Source of the DNA: QHCE01 sp041743105 | GTDB taxonomy: Bacteria; Actinomycetota; Actinomycetes; Mycobacteriales; QHCE01 | Length of the DNA: 7,748 nt | Assembly (NCBI GenBank): GCA_041743105.1 | Contig: JBGTNI010000095.1 | Span: 1 to 7,748 of the forward strand | Direction: 5' to 3' | In this document: piece by piece, positions 1 through 4,674 of the stretch | How positions within the stretch are numbered: the stretch's first letter is position 1 | How the letters are laid out: each line of letters begins with the position of its first letter | The notes under the pieces: generated by a model | What the model saw: only the letters and a program-made list of their open reading frames with translations | Told to the model about the DNA's origin: nothing | The model's database searches: none | Position numbers and translations under genes: made by a program

Positions 1-148
1 GTCAGAAGTCGCTCACCTACCTCCACGTTTGACTCCTAGCTCCTTGTGTCGAATTAGTAACATGCGGCGTCATTACAGCATCGTTGCGGCGGGTCTGGTA
101 GGTAAACGGAACAACTCGTCACCGCCGAGACCGCTGTGAGGCCACAGA

Positions 149-185
149 TAATGTCGTTACGCTGCAACAAAACGTCACACGTTGC
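149..185 (+). promoter_or_regulatory. Weak promoter/dyad candidate upstream of the DUF4229 gene
   Basis: A TAATGT hexamer at 149-154, preceded by GA, could be a -10 element about 60 bases before the start at 215, but no convincing -35 lies 16-18 bases upstream. Just downstream, GCAAC (164-168) and GTTGC (181-185) form an inverted repeat, with CGT/ACG (173-175, 179-181) as a nested alternative. This could be an operator or a small hairpin in the leader. The rest of 1-214 shows nothing I can name; TTGACT at 29-34 resembles a -35 box but lacks a good -10 at normal spacing. Confidence 0.2.
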
Positions 186-214
186 TGGAGAGAAAAATGT
201 GAAGGGAATATCCA

Positions 215-466
215 GTGAAGATCCATCCTCTCGTCAGCTATACGGTCGGCCGGTTTGCTCTGATGGTTGCCGTGGTAGGCCTACTATTCGCCGTGGGCCT
301 TCGTAACTGGCTGCTCGTACTGCTAGCAATCGCGATCTCCATGCCCTTGTCGTGGTTCCTGCTTCGTGCCCAGCGGGCCCAGCTAGCCGAGCGCGTCGAG
401 GCGTACCAACAGCGCCGGCGCGCCGAACGCGAGGAGCTGCGCGCAGCCTTGGATGAGCAGGAATGA
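215..466 (+). CDS. Small membrane protein, DUF4229 type
   Basis: The product is 83 residues and has no known biochemical function. The sequence shows two hydrophobic stretches (about residues 12-28 and 32-50) separated by a short Arg-Asn turn. A strongly charged, probably helical and coiled-coil tail follows (about 51-83), rich in Arg, Glu, Gln and Ala and ending in an LRAALDE-like segment. That architecture and the tail match my recollection of DUF4229 proteins, which are largely confined to actinobacteria. The start is GTG at 215; a purine-rich GAAGGGA at 201-207 gives a spacing of about 7 bases, and the only nearby upstream ATG (197) is followed directly by a stop. It lies 191 bases before nuoA and is separated from it by a hairpin, so it is probably its own transcription unit. 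A role linked to respiration is only inferred from position. Confidence 0.7.
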   Translation: MKIHPLVSYTVGRFALMVAVVGLLFAVGLRNWLLVLLAIAISMPLSWFLLRAQRAQLAERVEAYQQRRRAEREELRAALDEQE

Positions 467-524
467 GGTCGGGCGGGTAGGTCGTTCGGTGCTGCGGTGG
501 AACAGCTACCTATCCGCGCGACCT
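466..524 (+). terminator. Long hairpin beginning in the DUF4229 stop codon
   Basis: Bases 466-482 (AGGTCGGGCGGGTAGGT) pair with 508-524 (ACCTATCCGCGCGACCT). That gives 15 Watson-Crick pairs, one G-U pair (477/513) and one mismatch (472/518), around a 25-base loop. The loop has a further GTTC/GAAC pairing (484-487, 500-503). There is no T-run after it, which is common for GC-rich actinobacterial terminators. It most likely ends the transcript of the small membrane protein gene and insulates nuo. An attenuator or RNA-stability element is possible. Confidence 0.55.
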
Positions 525-535
525 CTGAGCCGCTC

Positions 536-554
536 TTAGGTATGCCTTAGCTCT
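536..554. promoter_or_regulatory. Candidate iron box (DtxR/IdeR-like)
   Basis: The 19 bases TTAGGTATGCCTTAGCTCT match the palindromic DtxR/IdeR consensus (TTAGGTTAGSCTAACCTAA) at 13 of 19 positions. The left TTAGGT half is perfect and the right half is poor. It lies about 105 bases before the nuoA start, where an iron-dependent repressor or activator could act. Iron control would suit an operon whose product holds many Fe-S clusters. The match is near the lower limit of what I would accept, so this is a hypothesis. Confidence 0.3.
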
Positions 555-562
555 CGGGTGCG

Positions 563-572
563 CTGGTACCAG
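563..572. promoter_or_regulatory. 10-bp palindrome CTGGTACCAG
   Basis: This is a perfect 10-bp palindrome in the nuoA upstream region, between the iron-box-like site and the 14-bp palindrome. It could be part of a repressor site. On its own a 10-bp palindrome is expected several times by chance in a window this size, so the only support is its place in a cluster of dyads. TAGACT at 576-581 directly after it might be a -10 element, without a clear -35. Confidence 0.2.
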
Positions 573-596
573 GAATAGACTTCGATCCTCGAGTTC

Positions 597-610
597 GTGA
601 AGTACTTCAC
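597..610. promoter_or_regulatory. Perfect 14-bp palindrome, candidate nuo operator
   Basis: GTGAAGTACTTCAC is identical to its own reverse complement over 14 bases and is centred about 54 bases before the nuoA ATG. Perfect palindromes of this length are expected less than once by chance in 7.7 kb, and this one falls in the short non-coding control region of a long operon. That fits a binding site for a dimeric regulator close to or overlapping the nuo transcription start. I do not recognise the regulator. Confidence 0.35.
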
Positions 611-639
611 AAGCTCTCGCCGACTCAGTGATGCCTGCG

Positions 640-646
640 AAGGAGG
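640..646 (+). promoter_or_regulatory. Strong ribosome binding site that sets the nuoA start
   Basis: AAGGAGG is a near-perfect Shine-Dalgarno sequence. It ends 11 bases before ATG 658 and lies downstream of the alternative in-frame starts GTG 628 and ATG 631, so it can serve only the start at 658 (the in-frame GTG at 649 is too close). The conserved NuoA N-terminus also begins there. Confidence 0.75.
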
Positions 647-657
647 CGGTGCAGGCC

Positions 658-1023
658 ATGCCCTTCACGCAATACCTCCCCATCGTGCTGCTGTTCGCCT
701 TGGCGACGGGATTCGCGGTGTTCTCGGTTGCTGCGGCACCGCTGATCGGCCCGCGCCGCTACAACCGTGCCAAGCTCGATGCCTACGAGTGCGGCATCGA
801 GCCGGCACCACAGCCGGCGGGTGGTGGGCGCTTCCCGGTGAAGTACTTCCTCACCGCCATGCTATTCATCCTGTTCGACATCGAGATCGTCTTTCTGTAT
901 CCCTGGGCCGTGGCTAATGAGGCGCTTGGCCTGTTCGGGCTGGTGGAAATGGTGCTGTTTGTCGCCACCGTTTTCATCGCCTACGCCTACGTGTGGCGCC
1001 GTGGCGCACTGGATTGGCGTTGA
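658..1023 (+). CDS. nuoA: NADH-quinone oxidoreductase subunit A
   Basis: NuoA (ND3 homologue) is a small membrane subunit of complex I at the junction of the quinone module and the proton-pumping arm. Counted from ATG 658 it has 121 residues, the usual size. It has three predicted membrane helices (about residues 8-30, 62-82 and 90-112). The hallmark loop YECGIEP (44-50) follows helix 1; its Cys45 is in the loop that moves during the active/deactive transition in mitochondrial ND3. The acidic FDIE segment (73-76) in helix 2 is the family's conserved membrane acidic motif. The start was chosen by the AAGGAGG at 640-646. Starts at 628 or 631 would add ten or nine non-conserved residues ahead of the ribosome binding site. 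It is the first nuo gene and is followed by an unusual 90-base repeat-filled gap. Confidence 0.96.
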   Translation: MPFTQYLPIVLLFALATGFAVFSVAAAPLIGPRRYNRAKLDAYECGIEPAPQPAGGGRFPVKYFLTAMLFILFDIEIVFLYPWAVANEALGLFGLVEMVLFVATVFIAYAYVWRRGALDWR

Positions 1024-1025
1024 GG

Positions 1026-1114
1026 TGGATACCAGAGAAGTGGGTAACGGTGAAGTGGGCCACCTAAGATTGGGCCAACAGAAAATGGGCTACGGAAGAA
1101 TAGGCTCACAGAGA
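1026..1114 (+). repeat. Degenerate 15-bp tandem repeat filling the nuoA-nuoB gap
   Basis: Six units begin with TGG or TAG at 1026, 1041, 1056, 1071, 1086 and 1101: five of exactly 15 bases, then one of 14 that runs into the nuoB start codon, after which TGGG recurs at 1115. An approximate consensus is TGGGCYACNGAAGAA. The better pairs match at 9-11 of 15 positions, so the array is old or was never exact. It occupies essentially the whole 90-base intergenic region. It would read as a degenerate five-residue repeat ([VLMI]-G-x-x-[EKR]) in the +2 frame, but that frame has no start or ribosome binding site of its own. Its role is unknown; it may be a slippage-born spacer or a translation-control element. 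Confidence 0.75.
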
Positions 1115-1806
1115 TGGGCCTAGAAGAGAAAGTCCCCACCGGTGTGCTGCTGGCGTCGGTCGAAAAGCTGGTGAACTGGAGCCGCACTTCCTCGCTGTGG
1201 CCGGCCACATTCGGCCTGGCATGTTGCGCCATCGAGATGATGACCACCGGAGCGGCTCGCTACGACATGGGCCGCTTCGGTATGGAAGTGTTCCGCGCCA
1301 GCCCCCGCCAGGCAGACCTGATGATCGTGGCCGGACGTGTCAGTCAGAAGATGGCGCCGGTGCTGCGGCAGATCTACGACCAGATGCCCGAGCCTAAGTG
1401 GGTGTTGTCCATGGGCGTCTGTGCCTCCTCTGGAGGCATGTTCAATAACTACGCCATCGTGCAGGGCGTGGACCACATCGTGCCGGTTGACATCTACCTC
1501 CCCGGCTGCCCCCCTCGGCCGGAGATGCTGCTTGACGCCATTTTGCGGCTGCACGAAAAGATCCAGCACGAACCACTGGGTGCCAAGCGGGCCGCGGCGC
1601 AAGACCTCCCCACCCCGGCGCTGCGACCAGGCGCAATGCCCTCGTCGTACCGCTTCAATGCCAAGCGACGCAAACAGTGGACCGATGCCGCGCGGCAGGG
1701 GCAGTCCGAGCAGCTGCGGGTACGCGAACAGATGGAGCAGCTGGTCCACCGGGCGCAAGAGTGCCGCGGTGAGACCGACGAGCACAGGGCTGGAAGCGCC
1801 TCGTGA
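1114..1806 (+). CDS. nuoB: NADH-quinone oxidoreductase subunit B
   Basis: NuoB (PSST homologue) carries the terminal [4Fe-4S] cluster N2, which passes electrons to menaquinone at the NuoB-NuoD interface. All four N2 ligands are visible: the tandem Cys37-Cys38 in GLACCAIEMM, Cys103 in MGVCASSGG and Cys132 in LPGCPPRP. The core (residues 1-157) closely resembles mycobacterial NuoB. The protein is 230 residues, roughly 45 longer than the 184 I recall for mycobacteria. The extra part is a hydrophilic Arg/Gln/Glu-rich tail (about 165-230), probably partly helical. The ATG start lies at the end of the 15-bp repeat array and has no strong Shine-Dalgarno sequence; the nearest GGAAG (1094-1098) is 15 bases away. 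The start is supported by the conserved MGLEE N-terminus. The stop overlaps the nuoC start by four bases. Confidence 0.97.
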   Translation: MGLEEKVPTGVLLASVEKLVNWSRTSSLWPATFGLACCAIEMMTTGAARYDMGRFGMEVFRASPRQADLMIVAGRVSQKMAPVLRQIYDQMPEPKWVLSMGVCASSGGMFNNYAIVQGVDHIVPVDIYLPGCPPRPEMLLDAILRLHEKIQHEPLGAKRAAAQDLPTPALRPGAMPSSYRFNAKRRKQWTDAARQGQSEQLRVREQMEQLVHRAQECRGETDEHRAGSAS

Positions 1807-2564
1807 ACGTGGATGAATCAACAGTGACCGGAGCGGAACCGGCCGTGGTATCGACCAGTCCCGACATACCGCAGTCCACCAAAGCGGGGATGTTCGGCGT
1901 CGCTGGGTCGGGTGACACATCCGGCTTCGGTGGGGTCGTGCATACGCCGGCGTCGCCTACGTCTTCGCCGCGCCCCTTCGGCGGCTACTTCGACGAGGTG
2001 TTCGACGCGCTCGTCGCCGCGCTGGTCGCGGCAGCCGCCCCTGCCGACACCATTGTCCGAACGGTGGTAGATCGCGGCGAACTTACGCTGCATATCCGGC
2101 CCGATGCGGTGCTCACAGTCTGTACCGCGTTGCGGAACGATCCCGCGCTGCGCTTCGAGTTGTGCTCGTCGGTCTCCGGCGTGGACTACCTCGACACCGC
2201 CGAGCCGGTAGACCGCGGCGCCGGTGACGCCGCCACCGCAGACACAACAACCCGGTTACATGTGGTGTACCACCTCACCTCCATGACGTACCGCCGTCGA
2301 ATCCGGTTGGAAGCCGCGGTGACCGTGCAGCACCCGCATGTGACCTCGGTGACCTCGGTGTACCCCACCGCGGACTGGCACGAGCGCGAAACCTACGACA
2401 TGTTCGGTGTCGTCTTCGATGGCCATCCAGCGCTCACCCGCATTCTGATGCCCGACGACTGGGACGGTCACCCGCAGCGCAAGGACTACCCACTGGGCGG
2501 AGTGCCCGTGGAGTACAAGGGCGCCCAGATTCCACCGCCGGATAACCGGAGGTCCTACCAGTGA
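1803..2564 (+). CDS. nuoC: NADH-quinone oxidoreductase subunit C
   Basis: NuoC (30-kDa subunit) is a cofactor-free subunit of the connecting module that packs against NuoD. The product has 253 residues. After a variable N-terminus (1-29) comes the actinobacterial MFGV...GDTSG segment (30-41). The 30-kDa domain follows (about 62-235), with the family signature HERETYDMFGV (193-203) and the conserved DGHPQRKDYPLGG end (221-233). An Ala/Asp/Thr-rich stretch at about 134-150, just before the RLHVVYHL strand, looks like a lineage-specific loop. The start is GTG 1803, overlapping the nuoB stop as GTGA, with GGAAG at 1792-1796 in front. ATG 1890 (Met30) is a less likely alternative. The overlap points to translational coupling. 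NuoC and NuoD are separate genes here, not fused as in E. coli. Confidence 0.96.
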   Translation: MNVDESTVTGAEPAVVSTSPDIPQSTKAGMFGVAGSGDTSGFGGVVHTPASPTSSPRPFGGYFDEVFDALVAALVAAAAPADTIVRTVVDRGELTLHIRPDAVLTVCTALRNDPALRFELCSSVSGVDYLDTAEPVDRGAGDAATADTTTRLHVVYHLTSMTYRRRIRLEAAVTVQHPHVTSVTSVYPTADWHERETYDMFGVVFDGHPALTRILMPDDWDGHPQRKDYPLGGVPVEYKGAQIPPPDNRRSYQ

Positions 2565-3919
2565 CCGAGACAGTGCCCAAGTCCGTGACCCGCGAAGCCA
2601 ACGCCCGGGACGCTTACGCCGATACTCGCGAGACCACTTCCGGTCGCGTCTACACGCTCACCGGTGGCGATTGGGACAGCCTGGTCGAACAGGCGGATCC
2701 GCTTGCGGCCGAACGCCTCGTAGTGAACATGGGCCCGCAACACCCTTCCACTCACGGCGTGCTCCGCCTGGTACTCGAGCTGCAGGGCGAGACCGTGACG
2801 CAGGCGCGTTCGGTGATCGGATATCTGCACACCGGGATCGAGAAGAACGCCGAGTACCGCACCTGGACCCAGGGTGTCACGTTCGTGACCCGAATGGATT
2901 ACCTTTCGCCGCTGTTCAACGAGACCGGTTACTGCCTGGCCGTGGAGAAGTTGCTGGGTGTGGAAGTTCCAGAACGGGCTAACACCATCCGGCTGCTGCT
3001 GATGGAGCTGAACCGGATCTCTTCGCATCTGGTGTGGCTCGCCACCACCGGTATGGAGCTCGGTGCGCTGTCGATGATGATCTACGGTTTCCGCGAGCGC
3101 GAGGAGATCCTCGACATCTTCGAGCTCATCACCGGCTTGCGGATGAACATGGCCTACGTGCGGCCAGGCGGCGTGGTGCAGGACCTGCCCGCCGAGGCGG
3201 TGGGCAAGATCGCCGCTTTCGTCAAAACTATGCCTGGGCACATCAAGACTTACGAGGATCTGCTCTCGGGGAACCCGGTCTGGCGTGCTCGTACCCAGGG
3301 CGTGGGTTTTCTGGACTTGACCGGGGCCATGGCGCTGGGCATCACTGGCCCGGTGCTGCGCTCGGCCGGACTGCCGTGGGACCTGCGAAAGACCGAGCCA
3401 TACTGCGGATACGAAAACTACGACTTCGACGTCCCCACCCAGACCACCGGCGACGTCTGGGGGCGCTACCTGGTGCGGCTGGAAGAGATGCGGCAGTCGC
3501 TTTCGATCATTGAGCAGGCACTCGACGCGCTCAGGCCCGGCCCGGTCATGATCTCCGACAAGAAGATCGCCTGGCCGGCCCAGTTGGCACTGGGCGCTGA
3601 CGGGCTGGGTAATTCGCTGGAACACATCCGCGCGATCATGGGTCAGTCCATGGAATCGTTGATTCACCACTTTAAGCTGGTCACCGAAGGTTTCCGGGTA
3701 CCGCCCGGTCAGGTGTATGTACCGATCGAGTCGCCGCGTGGTGAACTCGGCTTCCACCTGGTTTCTACCGGGGGGACACGGCCGCACCGAGTGCACGTAC
3801 GGGAGCCATCTTTTGTGAACCTGCAGGCCTTCCCAGCCATGGTCACCGGCGGCCCGATTGCGGACTTAATCGCCGCCGGAGCCTCACTGGATCCTGTGAT
3901 GGGCGGTGTCGATCGATAA
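2561..3919 (+). CDS. nuoD: NADH-quinone oxidoreductase subunit D
   Basis: NuoD (49-kDa subunit, related to the large subunit of NiFe hydrogenases but without metal ligands) forms the quinone-binding cavity with NuoB. The product is 452 residues, normal for actinobacteria. The core begins at about residue 53 with NMGPQHPSTHG. His65 and Tyr114 (in RMDYLSP) are 49 residues apart, as are quinone-site His38 and Tyr87 of Thermus Nqo4, so both catalytic residues appear present. Other conserved blocks include ERANTIRLLLMELNRISSHL (20 residues from about 138), ESPRGELG and the C-terminal DPVMGGVDR. The GTG start overlaps the nuoC stop (GTGA) and is preceded by GGAGG at 2548-2552, 8 bases away. The stop TAA shares one base with the nuoE ATG. 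Confidence 0.97.
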   Translation: MTETVPKSVTREANARDAYADTRETTSGRVYTLTGGDWDSLVEQADPLAAERLVVNMGPQHPSTHGVLRLVLELQGETVTQARSVIGYLHTGIEKNAEYRTWTQGVTFVTRMDYLSPLFNETGYCLAVEKLLGVEVPERANTIRLLLMELNRISSHLVWLATTGMELGALSMMIYGFREREEILDIFELITGLRMNMAYVRPGGVVQDLPAEAVGKIAAFVKTMPGHIKTYEDLLSGNPVWRARTQGVGFLDLTGAMALGITGPVLRSAGLPWDLRKTEPYCGYENYDFDVPTQTTGDVWGRYLVRLEEMRQSLSIIEQALDALRPGPVMISDKKIAWPAQLALGADGLGNSLEHIRAIMGQSMESLIHHFKLVTEGFRVPPGQVYVPIESPRGELGFHLVSTGGTRPHRVHVREPSFVNLQAFPAMVTGGPIADLIAAGASLDPVMGGVDR

Positions 3920-3940
3920 TGAGTGGATCGGTAATGAGTT
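3911..3940 (+). repeat. 15-bp tandem duplication of the nuoD stop / nuoE start junction
   Basis: GATCGATAATGAGTG (3911-3925) is followed directly by GATCGGTAATGAGTT (3926-3940), identical at 13 of 15 positions. Each copy contains TAATGAGT. The unit length keeps the frame, so nuoD has a second in-frame TAA 15 bases on and nuoE has two in-frame ATG codons (3919 and 3934), both followed by AGT. It is best read as a small slippage duplication of a TAATG coupling junction. Confidence 0.8.
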
Positions 3941-4674
3941 CAAACGTCACCAATTCTCCATCCCAGAAACTGCCGGAACGTACCCCGCTGGACGCCGCCG
4001 CGCTCGTCGATGATGCCGCGGCGATCATCGCGCGCTACCCGGCGGGCCGCGAACGCTCGGCGCTGTTGCCGATGCTGCATCTGGTGCAGTCGGCGCAGGG
4101 CTATGTCAGCGCCGACGGGATCGGTTTCTGCGCCGGGCAGTTGAATCTCACCCGCGCCGAGGTGGCCGCCGTCGCCACGTTCTACACCATGTACAAGCGG
4201 CGACCCACCGGTGAATATCTGGTCAGCGTCTGCACGAATACCATGTGCGGTGTGCTGGGCGGGCAGCGCAGCTACGAAGAGCTGAGCAAAGAACTCGGCG
4301 TCGGTCACAACGGCACCACCGCCGACGGACGTATCACACTGGAGCACGCCGAATGCCTCGCGGCGTGCGACTACGCGCCAGTGATGACGGTGAACTACGA
4401 GTACTTCGACCAGGTCGACGCGCAGAAGGCCGGTGAGATCGTGGCGCAGCTACGGGCGGGCCAGCGTCCCCATCCCGATCGCGGCGCGCCGCTGTGCAGC
4501 TTCAAGCAGGTTTCGCGCCAGCTTGCCGGCTTCGACGAACTTAGCGGCACTGATGTTGGTGGCACAGATGTTGGTGGCACGGATACGTCGGATCTGGGCG
4601 ATGCCGCTGGCGAACCCACCCTGGCTGGCAATCGGCGAGCCGAAGCGGCAAGCGGCGCGGGAGGCAATGCATGA
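3919..4674 (+). CDS. nuoE: NADH-quinone oxidoreductase subunit E
   Basis: NuoE (24-kDa subunit) binds the [2Fe-2S] cluster N1a next to the FMN subunit in the NADH-oxidising module. The product is 251 residues from ATG 3919. A helical N-terminal domain (about 25-92) with the SALLPMLHLVQ segment is followed by a thioredoxin-like [2Fe-2S] domain. Its ligands are Cys105 and Cys110 (VCTNTMC) and Cys146 and Cys150 (ECLAAC), the standard C-x4-C...C-x3-C pattern. The tail (about 180-251) includes the PLCSFK and PTLAG segments that I recall from mycobacterial NuoE, with a GTDVG repeat between them. The first five residues come from a duplicated start junction, so ATG 3934 (246 residues) is an equally plausible start. 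Neither has a clear Shine-Dalgarno sequence, so translation is probably coupled to nuoD. It overlaps nuoF by four bases. Confidence 0.96.
   Translation: MSGSVMSSNVTNSPSQKLPERTPLDAAALVDDAAAIIARYPAGRERSALLPMLHLVQSAQGYVSADGIGFCAGQLNLTRAEVAAVATFYTMYKRRPTGEYLVSVCTNTMCGVLGGQRSYEELSKELGVGHNGTTADGRITLEHAECLAACDYAPVMTVNYEYFDQVDAQKAGEIVAQLRAGQRPHPDRGAPLCSFKQVSRQLAGFDELSGTDVGGTDVGGTDTSDLGDAAGEPTLAGNRRAEAASGAGGNA
4546..4590 (+). repeat. In-frame 15-bp repeat in the nuoE tail (GTDVG)
   Basis: GGCACTGATGTTGGT (4546-4560) and GGCACAGATGTTGGT (4561-4575) differ at one base. A third partial copy, GGCACGGAT, begins at 4576. They encode Gly-Thr-Asp-Val-Gly twice and then Gly-Thr-Asp (residues 210-222) in the flexible linker between two conserved tail segments. 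It is a recent slippage repeat that should vary in copy number between strains. Confidence 0.8.

Noticed and set aside
597..849. GTGAAGTACTTC occurring both at 597-608 (in the palindrome) and at 838-849 (inside nuoA)
   Set aside because: A 12-base direct match is expected about once or twice by chance here, and the nuoA copy encodes a conserved VKYF segment. It does not support duplication of the operator.
917..1123. A +2-frame open frame covering the end of nuoA and the 15-bp repeats, giving a five-residue repeat
   Set aside because: Its start is inside nuoA without a Shine-Dalgarno sequence, and the first half is a shadow of nuoA. The pentapeptide pattern follows from the 15-base DNA period.
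1120..1920. A 266-codon minus-strand open frame opposite nuoB and the start of nuoC
   Set aside because: It is antisense to well-supported genes, is low in recognisable motifs, and has no independent ribosome binding site or neighbour that would support it.
2341..2360. Direct 9-base repeat TGACCTCGG in nuoC
   Set aside because: It encodes a Val-Thr-Ser repeat within a conserved NuoC strand, and two short GC-rich copies are not remarkable.
2555..3796. A 413-codon open frame on the minus strand opposite nuoD
   Set aside because: It lies almost wholly inside nuoD, whose motifs and catalytic residues are intact. Its translation is His/Gln/Arg-rich with no recognisable domain, as expected for the antisense of a GC-rich gene.
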